The notes: generated from the letters alone by a model not told the origin. Positions 8,337 through 18,218 are shown, counted from the stretch's first letter. The stretch is DNA of 64,000 nucleotides from Paenibacillus xylanexedens (GCF_001908275.1 NZ_CP018620.1:4464001-4528000), one strand, 5' to 3'. Made by a program: numbers and translations.

Positions 8337-8660
8337 TTAGTCCCTTAAACAGCGGTTTTTTTGTATTCCAAACACCTTCCTATGAATCTCATTAAGCTAA
8401 TTACGGAATGCCTCAACCAAGCTATTTACTAGCGTTTTTGGAGTGAGGCAAAGGGGGCAGCTTAACATACGTTTTCGTCCAATACCATTTGCCGCATAGA
8501 TACGTGTACGTTTAGTTCAGTTCTTGTTATCAGTGACCATATACGTCTCCAGTCTTATTCTAACTAGACTAAAGTCTCGATTGAGTGCTAGGCTCAGGTT
8601 TGTTTCGCGAATTCTACCACAGTGTTAAACTCCTAATCGGAATACATATACTTAAAGGAG
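8337..8660. other. Gene-free stretch before the CPBP protease
   Basis: No supported reading frame. A loose inverted repeat GCCTCAACCA / TGGAGTGAGGC occurs at about 8411-8451. Nothing else is recognised. Confidence 0.4.
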
Positions 8661-8669
8661 TGGAATGAA

Positions 8670-9521
8670 ATGAGTACATATATGATAAAAGACAGAAAAA
8701 AGAACTCTGAGGACGGAAGTATGATTCAATCATCAAGGAAAGGATTATTCGTTTTTTTCGCTATGCTGATTCCATTAACAATTATCAGCTATGTTCTGGC
8801 GTTAAACGTATCACCCGTGTTTGGTCTGCTCCTCATGTGGACACCTGGTTTATCCTCCATATTTGCCCGTATAGTACTGTATGAAGGTTTTTCGGATATT
8901 TCACTGCGGATTGGAGGAAAACGAACCTTAAAGGCCATCCCATTTGTGTTGCTATTACCGGTTATCATTGGTTTATGTGCTTACGGATTCGCCTGGCTTA
9001 CGGAGTTGGTGGACTATGTGAAGCCAGGCGATGTCTTCGCTTTCAGCCTTGTTTTATCTATTATCTACCAAATGTTCGTAGGCACAGCCATCGGCATAAT
9101 CAGCAGCGCGGGAGAAGAGTTGGGATGGAGGGGATACATGCTCACCAGACTCATCAAAGCGAGAGTGCCTAAACCCATTTTAACAAGCGGTTTGATCTGG
9201 GGAGCGTGGCATATTCCGGCCATTCTGCTAGGGAACTATTATTCGGGACCGTCACTCGCCTTGTCCATTGTACTGTTCCTGATTACCATCAGTTCTTTTA
9301 ACTTCATAATTAGTCACCTGCGTTTGAGCACAGGCAGCATTTGGCCCGCAATTCTGCTTCACGCTTCCTGGAATGCCATCATTCAAGATGCATTTGACGA
9401 GGCAACAAAAGGAGAAAATGTCTTCCTATGGACGGGTGAATCGGGTATATTAGTAGCTTTTGTGATGCTGATTGCCACCTGGATCTTTTCTAGAAAATCT
9501 GACTATAAGCAGCGTATATGA
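8670..9521 (+). CDS. CPBP-family intramembrane metalloprotease
   Basis: 283 residues with AAAGGAG before the ATG. Around seven hydrophobic segments span the protein. It has the hallmarks of CPBP (CAAX/Abi) glutamic intramembrane proteases: EExxxR in AGEELGWRGY (Glu149, Glu150, Arg154), a His in IWGAWHIP (His181) and a last motif LHASWN near residue 235. Family members process prenylated proteins or peptides, or act in bacteriocin self-immunity. No bacteriocin gene is seen next to it; the small peptide at 8047 lies upstream, separated by a terminator and 330 bp, so a link is speculative. Confidence 0.85.
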   Translation: MSTYMIKDRKKNSEDGSMIQSSRKGLFVFFAMLIPLTIISYVLALNVSPVFGLLLMWTPGLSSIFARIVLYEGFSDISLRIGGKRTLKAIPFVLLLPVIIGLCAYGFAWLTELVDYVKPGDVFAFSLVLSIIYQMFVGTAIGIISSAGEELGWRGYMLTRLIKARVPKPILTSGLIWGAWHIPAILLGNYYSGPSLALSIVLFLITISSFNFIISHLRLSTGSIWPAILLHASWNAIIQDAFDEATKGENVFLWTGESGILVAFVMLIATWIFSRKSDYKQRI

Positions 9522-9668
9522 TACTCTCTGGGTACAGAAAAATCCTTCCACTGGTGATAGAAGAGAAAGGGCGAACCTTAAAAATTGAATTATTTACGTT
9601 TCTTTAAAATATCAAAACCGAGCTAACGGGAAACGTTAGTCCAATAAAACCAAGAAGGCAGTCGATTA

Positions 9669-10150
9669 TGAACTGCTCCCTGACAAGTTGACAGTTAAAA
9701 AAACAAAAAAATGGTTTCATTGAGATGCCTTGGCTCTGATGACGTGCTAAGGGATCTTATTATGCTGCTCTTCGGTATTCGTTCGGAGACATACCGCCCA
9801 AACGCTCTGTGTAACGGTAGTTGTTATAGTAGCGCATGTACCGCTGAACCGCGCTGTGAAGATCTTCATAGGTGTCATACTTCGTCAGATAATAGCTTTC
9901 TGACTTATACGTTCCCCAAAATCGTTCAATCGGCTGGTTATCCAGACAGTGACTTACACGAGACATACTCTTCGTAAATCCGTACTTCAACTGGAGGTGG
10001 TTACACTCATGAGACGTGTACTAAAAACCCCTGTCACTCTGGATCATAGGCGATACACCTGGATGCTTGGCGTACACCTTTTGTAGCGTATCCATCACGA
10101 GTTTATTGTTGTTGGAATGGCCCAGTGCCCATGAAACAATCGCGTTATCG
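9669..10150 (-). mobile_element. IS3-family (IS150-like) insertion sequence remnant
   Basis: The outer end starts at 9669 with TGAACTGCTCCCTGACAAGT, matching the look of terminal inverted repeats of Firmicute IS3 elements. Reading inward on the minus strand it covers the C-terminal part of an OrfB transposase. The 5' part of the element (orfA, most of orfB and the other end) is missing; similarity stops near 10150, where the DUF2239 gene begins. It is therefore a one-ended, deleted copy. Confidence 0.75.
9760..10150 (-). pseudogene. IS3 OrfB transposase fragment with internal TAG
   Basis: On the minus strand the frame reads YDNAIVSWALGHSNNN, then MIQSDRGF, an in-frame TAG at 10021-10023, then YTSHECNHLQLKYGFTK and NQPIERFWGTYKSE. 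This is the rve integrase core of IS150-type transposases: SDRGFQYTS normally carries Gln where the stop is, so CAG to TAG is the likely change, and the catalytic Glu is in IERFWGTYK. It lacks the N-terminal half and cannot be active. Confidence 0.8.
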
Positions 10151-10742
10151 TATAAGCTGTACTGCTTTTTTAGAGAAAGATTGTTTTGCCAAAGGCACTT
10201 TACATTACGTTGTCGGAATCGTAAAAGATACCTTGGAGGACAGTAAGTTCGTACAATTGCTTATTTTTGACGATTTGACGGGTAAACCACTAGATATTGA
10301 TTTTCGTGGAAACACAGCTGAGGTGCTTGAGCGGTTAAACAGCCAGGCTGGACATATATCGGATACGAAAGAAAATGAACAAACCTCTCGCAGGGTTGGC
10401 CGTCCTAAGCTGGGAGTGGTGTCCGGTGAAGTTACTTTGCTTCCTCGACATTGGGACTGGCTTAAAGCTCAACCCGGAGGAGCCTCCGTAACGCTGCAAA
10501 GATTGATAGATGAAGCTCGCCGCTCGGGGGAAAATGAAAGTAAAGTTCGCGCAGCACTAGAAGCAAGTTATCATTTTATGACTGCAATGGCGGGCGATTT
10601 CCCTCAATATGAGGAGGCTTTGAGAGCACTGTATGCCGGGAATAAAGATCACTTTTACGGATTAATTGATGATTGGACACCCGATATCAGAGACTATATT
10701 AAGACTTTAGCCAAGGGTGCATTCATACAGGAAGAGAGTTAA
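10131..10742 (+). CDS. DUF2239-family protein, N-terminus replaced by IS sequence
   Basis: About 203 residues. From SCTAFLEKDCFAKG onward it follows DUF2239: LLIFDDLTGKPLDIDFRG, then GRPKLGVVSGEVTLLPRHWD, WLKAQPGGASVTLQRLIDEA and a helical C-terminus. The function is unknown; the middle resembles a DNA-binding or regulatory segment. The first residues (MKQSRYR) are encoded by antisense of the IS3 transposase, and family similarity begins at the junction near 10150, so the native promoter, ribosome site and first codons were probably lost and a start inside the IS used instead. Only a poor GGAATGG site precedes the ATG at 10131 (GTG at 10125 is also possible). It may be expressed weakly or not at all. 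Confidence 0.65.
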   Translation: MKQSRYRISCTAFLEKDCFAKGTLHYVVGIVKDTLEDSKFVQLLIFDDLTGKPLDIDFRGNTAEVLERLNSQAGHISDTKENEQTSRRVGRPKLGVVSGEVTLLPRHWDWLKAQPGGASVTLQRLIDEARRSGENESKVRAALEASYHFMTAMAGDFPQYEEALRALYAGNKDHFYGLIDDWTPDIRDYIKTLAKGAFIQEES

Positions 10743-10884
10743 TAACCACTTGAACGATGCGCACAACTTCGAATCATACATCTTACTTGGAAGGGACTGG
10801 ACAGCGAACTGCCGCCATTGAAGATTCTCGACTATTGCCCATAAACAGAGTTACCATAAAATTAAGTTTAAGGAGAACATAACA

Positions 10885-11778
10885 ATGAATATGTTAAGAG
10901 TTAACGGCATAGAACTCGCCTATGACAGTTATGGCAGCGAAACGGATGAAACCATTCTGTTGATCGCGGGGCTTGGTACCCAGATGATCCGTTGGACCGT
11001 TCGATTTTGTGAAATGCTGGCGGCTCGGGGATATAGAGTAATTCGTTTTGACAATCGGGACACGGGTCTATCCACACACTTTAGCCATCACGACACATTG
11101 GATTTTGAAGCACTTTCTAAAACACTCATGTCGGGACAACTCCCGGTTATTCCATACACACTTGATGATATGTCTGATGATACAATTGGATTGCTAGATG
11201 CCCTGGGGATAAAAAATGCACATGTCGTTGGACGTTCGATGGGCGGCATGATTGCCCAGCTTGTTGCCAGCCGATATCCGGAGCGTGTTCTCTCGCTTAC
11301 TTCCATCATGTCAACAACAGGAAATCCCGAACTTCCGCCAACATCGCCTGATGTAATGGCGTTAATGACTCGGCCAGCACCGAACCCGATGAAGGATGAA
11401 GCATTGTACTTAGCTCATAGTGTAGCTTTTGCCACACTTATTGCGGGTACGGGTTATCCATTTGAAGAGAACGAATATCGTTTAATGATTCGAGAAGAGG
11501 TACAGCGAGCTTATGATCCGGGGAGTATTGGGCGGCAAATTGCAGCTATTGCAGTTTCTGGAGACCGTCGTCCACAACTGGCAAAAGTGAAGGTTCCATC
11601 CTTAGTAATCCACGGGGTGGAAGACCCTATGTTTGTGCCAGCATGCGGACAAGATACGGCTCAATCCATCTCTGGTGCAGAATTCATGTTACTTGAAGGC
11701 ATGGGACATGATCTGCCGGCACCATTGTTTGAAACTGTTGTAGATGGAATCGTACGGACAGCCCGGCGAGGGCGCTGA
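10885..11778 (+). CDS. Alpha/beta-fold hydrolase
   Basis: 297 residues, AAGGAG before the ATG. The fold is clear: oxyanion loop in LLIAGLGTQM, nucleophile elbow GRSMGG (Ser118), acid in HGVEDPMF and His in GMGHDLP. FDNRDTGLS after the third strand is characteristic of the group that includes aclacinomycin methylesterase and similar esterases; the natural substrate is not predictable. It is cytosolic and monocistronic, with a terminator overlapping its 3' end. Confidence 0.85.
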   Translation: MNMLRVNGIELAYDSYGSETDETILLIAGLGTQMIRWTVRFCEMLAARGYRVIRFDNRDTGLSTHFSHHDTLDFEALSKTLMSGQLPVIPYTLDDMSDDTIGLLDALGIKNAHVVGRSMGGMIAQLVASRYPERVLSLTSIMSTTGNPELPPTSPDVMALMTRPAPNPMKDEALYLAHSVAFATLIAGTGYPFEENEYRLMIREEVQRAYDPGSIGRQIAAIAVSGDRRPQLAKVKVPSLVIHGVEDPMFVPACGQDTAQSISGAEFMLLEGMGHDLPAPLFETVVDGIVRTARRGR

Positions 11779-11799
11779 TGGTAAGCGCCCTCAATTCTT
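11768..11799 (+). terminator. Terminator overlapping the hydrolase stop codon
   Basis: GAGGGCGCT pairs perfectly with AGCGCCCTC across a 7-base loop that follows the TGA stop, ahead of a T-rich tail. Confidence 0.8.
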
Positions 11800-12340
11800 T
11801 TAAAATGGTTCTTCAGCTTTCCCGCATAAGAAAATAAATTTTCCTACGATGACACATTGAACTGTAACAAAACTTGCCGCTTCAGCTATCGCGAGGAACC
11901 TTATCATAATGAATAGTGCCATGGAATATCGAAACAAATTTTGCAAGCTGTCTAAAATAGTGCAAATCCAATAATTGATTCGATGAGCACGAAATCGAGA
12001 ATGTAACACAGGATTAATACATAAAAAATTGTGCTTTTATGGGGTTTAATACTAACGATATTTTTTCGAACAAGTAAAGAGAAGTTTAGATGCAACCTTT
12101 TGATTGTACGTGCCCAACTAATTGCAACATTTGAATTCAAAATCAAGGAGATGCACTGACTGCCGAATAAGCGCTTTTCAACAGCCATCTTTAATTTACA
12201 TTTGTAATCATTTTGTTTTTAAAAAATAAAGTAATGATTAGATTAACTTAAATAAAAGTTGTTATTTTCAATTAATCAGCCATAAATTGTGCAAATGTAA
12301 ACTTAAATAGATATTAATATATAAAACAATGTTCATTTAT
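11800..12340. other. AT-rich gene-poor stretch with minus-strand hydrophobic frames
   Basis: Two overlapping minus-strand frames (11952-12188 and 11800-12009) encode hydrophobic residues such as YVLILCYILDFVLIESIIG, but neither has a ribosome binding site and together they do not form a family I recognise. They could be a decayed membrane-protein gene or chance in AT-rich DNA. The rest holds only the upstream region of the levanase. Confidence 0.35.
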
Positions 12341-12351
12341 CCAAAAAAACT

Positions 12352-12380
12352 TTGACAAATGAAAATGAGTGGATTATTTT
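12352..12380 (+). promoter_or_regulatory. Sigma-A-type promoter candidate for the levanase gene
   Basis: TTGACA at 12352-12357, a spacer of 17 bases, then TATTTT at 12375-12380, about 60 bases before the start codon. The -35 is consensus and the -10 is weaker. No clear operator is seen. Confidence 0.55.
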
Positions 12381-12441
12381 GTTAAGAAGGAATGTATTTT
12401 TTAGACACCTTTTACGATTCTATTAGAAAAGAGGGTATGGA

Positions 12442-15400
12442 ATGAAAGATAAATCTAAATATGCAATATGTCTTCTGATGGCAACGGGATTAGCTCTGAC
12501 TTCAAACGGTATTTTTACATCTAAATCAATTGCGGCTAGTGCTGTGCTCGCTGATCAGGAAACAAATAAACAGGCAAAGAAGGAGCTCGATATTTTTGAA
12601 AGCGCATCCAAATCAAACACCAATCTGATAGGCTGGCAAGTGAAAGGAAAAGGTGGATTAGAGGATACTTCAGAAGGAATCTTGCTGACATCACAGCCTA
12701 AAGAAAATGTAATGGCCATCTCAGAGACGGTGTCAGACGATTTTATCTATGAAGCTGATGTCATGATCAGGGATACGAAGGCAGACGCCACATTGTTGTT
12801 TCGTTCTAATGAAGATGGCTTTAGCTCGTACATGCTGCAAATCGTTCCGGACGCAGGTCTGATTCGGTTAAGAGATGCAAGAAATGGAGATGGGAGATTA
12901 AAGGAGGAGCGTAAAGTTTCTGTTGAAATGGGGCAAATCTATCATCTCAAAGTGAAGGCAGTGGGTTCCTCGCTAAAAGTATACTGGGGCAATCAATATA
13001 AACCATTAATTGATGTTCAAGACATTTCGTATCAAAGCGGAAAGCTTGGACTTCATGTATGGGATGGATCCGCCTTATTTTCGAACATCGTAGTGAGCGA
13101 TCTGAAAGGTAATTTGGGTACATTGCTTGCTACCAAGGGAAAATGGCAGCCTGATATCAACGGCAAAAGAGGGATGGTAGAACAGGAGATCAAAGTACAG
13201 CAAATCTATACTAAAGAGGCGGCTGATATGGTCTATGAAGGGAATATCACCCTTCATTCCGATTCTATTGCAGCTCTCGCATTTCGATCTTCAACCGATG
13301 GAACCGAAGGATATGAAGCTACTCTTACGAAGGAAGCAGATCAGGTCCGTGTAAGTTTGACGAATATAAAAGGAACCGTAATTGCAAGTTCGCAACGTAC
13401 TTATCCGAGTCAGATGGGAGCCAAACATCATGTGGAAATCAAGGCAAAGGGAGATCGAATTCAGGTCTTCCTGGACGGATACACTACGGCCGCGATTGAC
13501 GTGAAAGATTCAAGCTACAGGAGTGGAAGTACCGGAATCGTCGTCAAAAAGGGGACGGCTTACTTCCAGGATACTTATGTGACGGAACTGAGCCAATATT
13601 ACAATGAGATATATCGTCCACAATATCACTACACTCCAATACGCGGTTCAGCGAGTGATCCGAATGGACTTGTCTACTTCGAAGGAGAATATCATCTCTT
13701 CCATCAGGATGGAGGAACATGGGCGCATGCGGTAAGTAAAGATATGCTGAACTGGAAACGGCTTCCGATTGCACTTCCCTGGAATGATCACGGACATGTC
13801 TGGTCTGGGTCGGCTGTTGCGGATATGACAAATGCATCTGGTTTATTCGGAGATTCAGGAGGCAAGGGTCTTATTGCATACTATACTTCCTTTAATCCGG
13901 ATAGCCCAAATGGGAACCAGCGTATAGGTCTGGCTTACAGTAAAGACCAAGGTCGTACTTGGGAGTATTCGAAGGAACGCCCGATTGTGATCGAGAACCC
14001 AGGTAAGAGCGGAAATGAAGCTGGGAATTGGGATTTCCGCGATCCGAAAGTAATCCGTGATGATGAGAATAACCGCTGGGTTATGGTTGTGTCCGGAGGA
14101 GATCATATTCGTTTCTACACGTCAACGAATTTACTTGACTGGACATTGACAGATAATTGGGGATATGGGGATTACGTCCGCGGAGGCGTATGGGAATGCC
14201 CTGATTTGTTCCAGCTTCCGGTAGACGGAACGTCACAGAAGAAGTGGGTTATGATGATCAGTACAGGAGCGAATCCCAAAACAGGAGGATCAGATGCCGA
14301 GTATTTTATCGGTCATTTAACAGCTGATGGTAAATTCGTGAACGATAATCCGGCAGGTAAGGTGTTAAGAACAGATTTTGGTAAAGAATTTTACGCTTCG
14401 ATGTCTTTCGCTAATATGCCTGATCATCGCACAGTGATGATGGCGTGGATGACGAATTGGGACTATCCGTTCGCTTTCCCAACGTCCAATTGGAAAGGTG
14501 AACTAACCATTCCGAGAGAAGTATCATTGGTAACAACCAAAGATGGAATTCGGATGGTGCAAAGTCCAATCAAAGAATTGGAATCACTGCGTAAACCTTT
14601 GTATTCTGCTTCCAACAAGTCGGTTAGTCCTTCTTCAGGGAATCTGTTAAAAGGTATTATTTCAGGTGCTTACGAAATTGAAGTTGAAATTGAAATCCCT
14701 GAAGCCAGCACAGTGACCGAGTTTGGCTTTAACATTCGTGAGGGTGCAGATCAGAAGACGGTCGTGGGTTATAAGGCAAGTGATAGTCATATGTTTGTGG
14801 ACCGAACTGCATCCGGTGAAACGGATTTTTCTAACCTTTTCAGTAAGAAACATGAAGCGCCTGCGCAAATGGAGAATAATCGGATCAAGATGCGTATTCT
14901 TGTGGATGAATCTTCTGTTGAAGCCTTTGGTAACAACGGCAAAGTCGTCTTTTCAGATGTAATATTTCCGGATCCTGCTAGTAGAGCGATGAGTTTTTAC
15001 GTGAAAGGTGGGAATGTGAACGTTGTTTCCTTGAAAGTGCATCAACTTCAATCTGTCTGGAATGAGGACATTCCTTCAAAAGCTCAAATAAAGATGGATA
15101 CGAGCGTTCGGGAACTGGGGGTAGGCGAGTCGGATACACTGCAGGCGATGGTCGAGTATGGACCAGGTTTAGGCGTTCAACCGCTTAAGTGGAATTCCAG
15201 TAATAACGACGTAATAGCCATAGACTTGGTAGACAACTCACACGCAGTTATTAAGGCAAAAAAAGAAGGGGAGTCCACAGTCACCGTATCTACTCCGAAT
15301 GGTAAAACTTCCACTAGTGTGCTCGTTAAAGTCTCAGGTGGCGAGTTCCAGACAAATCTGAGTGGATGGACTAAAGATCTGTCTGCTGCTTCATGGTTAG

Positions 15401-16245
15401 TTAGTGAACATGGGATCCGTGGTAAATATTTTAGCGATGCGAATTATATTGCCAAAGAGAAGGCTGGGAATTTTACGTATGAAGCAGACATGATGCTTGG
15501 TGAAACAGGAGGGGCAGGTTCTATTTTGTTCAGGGCTAGCGAAGATGGTCGCAGTGGTTATTATCTGAATCTAGACCCTAACATGAAGGCAATCCGTCTG
15601 TTCTACAAAATCAATGGAGGATTTGAAGAACGGCAGGTTCTTGCAAAAGTACCCACTTTCATTCAGCCAGGTCAAACGTATAAGGTGAAAATAGAAGCGA
15701 ATGGTCCGCATATTGTCGTTCATGTGGACAGTCAAAAAGTCATAGATATCATGGATGGTACTTTTGCAGAAGGCCACTTTGGACTCCATGTATTTGGCGG
15801 CTCCGCATCTTACCAGAACGTTAATGTGAGCAATGGCGAACCTGCAAACCTCACCAAGTCCAGCCTTGTAAATGCCGCAACACAGAAATCCATTTATACC
15901 GTGAACCTTGTCAACGGGGAGCCGGTTACCTTGCAAGATGCAAGTGCAGCTTCCGTCCAAAAGTGGGTATTTGTTCCGACAGGCGACAAAGCAGGTTCGT
16001 ATTCGATTCGTACTACGGCCGGGCAGACGCTTGATCTGGATATAGGGCAAAACAAACTTCAGCTATATCATTACTTAGGGTACAATAACCAGCGTTGGGT
16101 CCTTCACCAGAACAAAGACGGATCAGTTCATATTACTTCAGCTCATCATCAAAAAGCATTAGAAGTATCGGAAGATGGGACCGAACTCTTTCTAAATGAA
16201 CTGAATCCATCACTTGATCGACAAAAATGGATATTAACAAAATAA
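12442..16245 (+). CDS. Secreted GH32 fructan hydrolase (levanase-type) with multiple binding domains
   Basis: 1267 residues with a signal peptide ending near AAASAVLA-type residues (KSIAAS). Order: two CBM66-like jelly-roll domains (about 48-222 and 225-388), GH32 catalytic propeller (about 393-715), its C-terminal beta-sandwich (to about 868), a Big_2 immunoglobulin-like domain (about 873-965), a third CBM66-like domain (about 968-1131) and a ricin-type lectin-like tail (about 1140-1267, with QKWVF and NQRWVL QxW motifs). GH32 catalytic residues are present: Asp406 in SDPNG, Asp534 in FRDPK and Glu585 in WECPDLF. It would release fructose or fructo-oligosaccharides from levan or inulin outside the cell. 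No sortase or S-layer anchor is seen. The gene stands alone; no fructose PTS or antiterminator gene is adjacent. Confidence 0.9.
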   Translation: MKDKSKYAICLLMATGLALTSNGIFTSKSIAASAVLADQETNKQAKKELDIFESASKSNTNLIGWQVKGKGGLEDTSEGILLTSQPKENVMAISETVSDDFIYEADVMIRDTKADATLLFRSNEDGFSSYMLQIVPDAGLIRLRDARNGDGRLKEERKVSVEMGQIYHLKVKAVGSSLKVYWGNQYKPLIDVQDISYQSGKLGLHVWDGSALFSNIVVSDLKGNLGTLLATKGKWQPDINGKRGMVEQEIKVQQIYTKEAADMVYEGNITLHSDSIAALAFRSSTDGTEGYEATLTKEADQVRVSLTNIKGTVIASSQRTYPSQMGAKHHVEIKAKGDRIQVFLDGYTTAAIDVKDSSYRSGSTGIVVKKGTAYFQDTYVTELSQYYNEIYRPQYHYTPIRGSASDPNGLVYFEGEYHLFHQDGGTWAHAVSKDMLNWKRLPIALPWNDHGHVWSGSAVADMTNASGLFGDSGGKGLIAYYTSFNPDSPNGNQRIGLAYSKDQGRTWEYSKERPIVIENPGKSGNEAGNWDFRDPKVIRDDENNRWVMVVSGGDHIRFYTSTNLLDWTLTDNWGYGDYVRGGVWECPDLFQLPVDGTSQKKWVMMISTGANPKTGGSDAEYFIGHLTADGKFVNDNPAGKVLRTDFGKEFYASMSFANMPDHRTVMMAWMTNWDYPFAFPTSNWKGELTIPREVSLVTTKDGIRMVQSPIKELESLRKPLYSASNKSVSPSSGNLLKGIISGAYEIEVEIEIPEASTVTEFGFNIREGADQKTVVGYKASDSHMFVDRTASGETDFSNLFSKKHEAPAQMENNRIKMRILVDESSVEAFGNNGKVVFSDVIFPDPASRAMSFYVKGGNVNVVSLKVHQLQSVWNEDIPSKAQIKMDTSVRELGVGESDTLQAMVEYGPGLGVQPLKWNSSNNDVIAIDLVDNSHAVIKAKKEGESTVTVSTPNGKTSTSVLVKVSGGEFQTNLSGWTKDLSAASWLVSEHGIRGKYFSDANYIAKEKAGNFTYEADMMLGETGGAGSILFRASEDGRSGYYLNLDPNMKAIRLFYKINGGFEERQVLAKVPTFIQPGQTYKVKIEANGPHIVVHVDSQKVIDIMDGTFAEGHFGLHVFGGSASYQNVNVSNGEPANLTKSSLVNAATQKSIYTVNLVNGEPVTLQDASAASVQKWVFVPTGDKAGSYSIRTTAGQTLDLDIGQNKLQLYHYLGYNNQRWVLHQNKDGSVHITSAHHQKALEVSEDGTELFLNELNPSLDRQKWILTK

Positions 16246-16293
16246 TTAAAATTATTCCATGATGGCGTATCTCATAGATATCCCATTAAAGAA

Positions 16294-16388
16294 GTGTCGT
16301 GGTACGGGAACATTGTTCTATTCAAGTCGCTATTATAGCGGCTTTTTTTGTTTTAAGCTGGTCTCAAGCCAAGGACAAGTTTTATTAA
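16294..16388 (+). repeat. Dispersed terminator repeat
   Basis: The core AAGTCGCTATTATAGCGGC with T-run lies at 16324-16348, followed by a shortened right half AGCCAAGGACAAG that runs to the end of the convergent pucR-like gene. It serves as the levanase terminator. Confidence 0.8.
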
Positions 16389-18040
16389 AGTAGCAGAGGT
16401 TCGATGGCTATCGCTATGCGGATTCGTAAGCTTTCAGTTGGATCTTTGAGTTTCACACCCAGGAGTTTTTCACACTTTTCCAGTCGATACACCACCGTAT
16501 TTCGATGAACGAAAAGTTGCTTGGATGTTTCGACAAGCTGGCATTGTGTATCATAAAAAGCGTTCAAGGTGCGCAGCAACTCTTTTTTTTCATGTTCGTC
16601 TGCAATGTGCAGCAGTCCGTTTAAGGTCGCGTCGTAAAATTGTTTCAGTTCGTTGTGGGGAAGCATGTGGAATAAATATCCGATGTCCTTGGCTTGGTAA
16701 GATTGGACAAATTGCTTTCGTTTTAGCCAGTAGCCGAATTGCAATGCATTAACCGCTTCTGTATAAGAATGACGAACGCCGAGTACATTTGTTGCAGGTT
16801 TGCCAATGCCGATAGACAGGCTCAGTCCAGTCTCATGATGCAGCTCTTTAAGCATTCCTGACAGCTGCTCGGTGATTTTCGCCTCATCCCACCCCGACTC
16901 AGGGATAGATAACAGAAGACAGTAGGTATCATGTTTGGTAAACATGACGAAGGAATGATCTAACCCACCAAAAACACGTTTGATGTGCTCGTATTGCTCC
17001 TCTTGCTCCGTGACATTATCTCCTTTCGGAGGCACCGAACCTTCGTAATTAGGAAATCTTTGATGCATGTGATGCACCTCGTCATTACGCATGGTCAGCA
17101 CGACGCTTGAACGCCCCTTGATAAGCCCACATCTCTTGCCGCGGTTCAGCGCCTCCTGCTCAGAAGTGATATATCCCTCAATCAGATCGGAAAAAAATTC
17201 GTTTTTGTGCCTGCGGGAGCGCTCTTTGACAGCCTGTGATTTGGTCAGCTCCATTCCAATGACGTTGGAGGCCTGCTCAAGCGTCAGACCAAAAAGGCCA
17301 GTCCATTGATCCGGTGAATGAAAGGATAACAAATAGCCTTCGTGGCGGTAAGTTTTTACTGGATATACCAGCATGCAGCAACGCTCTCGGACTGATGTGT
17401 TGATGAGGCACAGCGAAGTGGGACTAGAAATATCGGACAAGTCTTGAAGTGTATTTACAGCGGCTGCAGTGAGTTCAGCAACATTTGTACCCTGGCTGGA
17501 AGCAGAGATAGTTTGCCATTTGTAGTTTAACAGAACGACTGGGGATGAGAACAGTTTGGACAAGGAATCGATAATGCTGGAAATTCCTTTGCCGCGCATG
17601 ATCATCTCGGAGAATTTTTTGTGGATGCTGAGTGCATATTGCAGTTCGTCGCTCTTGTTGTTCAGAATTACACTGGTCGATCGCTGCAAAATTTCGCCTA
17701 GGGATAGACGGACATCGGAAATTTCGATGATGGGAAATTCGTTCTGATCCGCTTCCCAAAGTATTTCATCAGGGATCGGTAGTTCAAAGCGCTTGGTTTT
17801 GATGGCCAACCCCGAGCAATGAAGCCGCTGCATGTCTCTGATTAGATGAATAAACATCTCTGGCTGCTGCTTCATGAAAAAGCCGTTGGTCAGCAAGAGC
17901 TCGTTTGGCCTTAGAAAGCGAATAATATCCGGACAGTCCATAATGTTGACCGTTTGAACCTCACGTATTAGACCCTTATGCCCCGTAATCACTCTGGCAT
18001 CATCGTAAATGCCGTTTTTCAGCAAATCTGTCAGCAGCAC
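16385..18040 (-). CDS. PucR-family transcriptional regulator
   Basis: About 551 residues from a GTG at 18040, preferred over an ATG at 18130: AAAGGGATGG is well spaced before the GTG, and family members begin at this point (LLTDLLKNGIYDDARVITGH). The N-terminal PucR ligand domain (to about 125) includes VNIMDCPDIIRFLRPNELLL, followed by a CdaR-type GGDEF-like region, then a C-terminal helix-turn-helix with VHRNTVVYRLEKCEKLLG. PucR regulators respond to purine or ureide degradation products or to related small molecules. It is divergent from the amidohydrolase/ABC gene set at 18243-25439 and is the obvious candidate to control it, probably as an activator. Confidence 0.85.
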   Translation of the reverse strand: MLLTDLLKNGIYDDARVITGHKGLIREVQTVNIMDCPDIIRFLRPNELLLTNGFFMKQQPEMFIHLIRDMQRLHCSGLAIKTKRFELPIPDEILWEADQNEFPIIEISDVRLSLGEILQRSTSVILNNKSDELQYALSIHKKFSEMIMRGKGISSIIDSLSKLFSSPVVLLNYKWQTISASSQGTNVAELTAAAVNTLQDLSDISSPTSLCLINTSVRERCCMLVYPVKTYRHEGYLLSFHSPDQWTGLFGLTLEQASNVIGMELTKSQAVKERSRRHKNEFFSDLIEGYITSEQEALNRGKRCGLIKGRSSVVLTMRNDEVHHMHQRFPNYEGSVPPKGDNVTEQEEQYEHIKRVFGGLDHSFVMFTKHDTYCLLLSIPESGWDEAKITEQLSGMLKELHHETGLSLSIGIGKPATNVLGVRHSYTEAVNALQFGYWLKRKQFVQSYQAKDIGYLFHMLPHNELKQFYDATLNGLLHIADEHEKKELLRTLNAFYDTQCQLVETSKQLFVHRNTVVYRLEKCEKLLGVKLKDPTESLRIRIAIAIEPLLL

Positions 18041-18207
18041 ATCGACCCATCCCTTTCTGGAACAAGTTATTTTATTGTTAAGTAATATAACACTACGATC
18101 ATGTGGAGTAAATATATTTGGTTTGATCATCCAAGATTGCTAATTATTTTTATCTTTTTCATCCAATGATTTCTCATAAGGAGTGAATTATGCTTAAAGT
18201 GTTTCTT

Positions 18208-18218
18208 GTGTGTAATAA
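18208..18218 (+). promoter_or_regulatory. Candidate operator half-site shared with the transporter promoter
   Basis: GTGTGTAATAA occurs here, 25 bases before the start of the first amidohydrolase gene. GGTGTAATAA recurs at 20895-20904 as one arm of an inverted repeat before the permease genes. Binding by the PucR-like regulator is only a guess. Confidence 0.25.

Noticed and set aside
8670..9521. Pairing of the CPBP protease with the small peptide as a bacteriocin-immunity unit.
   Set aside because: The peptide gene ends in a strong terminator and lies 480 bp away; the peptide lacks a double-Gly leader or bacteriocin motif.
11800..12188. Overlapping hydrophobic minus-strand frames that might be a broken membrane protein.
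   Set aside because: No ribosome site and no recognised family; AT-rich DNA often encodes hydrophobic runs by chance. Kept only as a note on the region.
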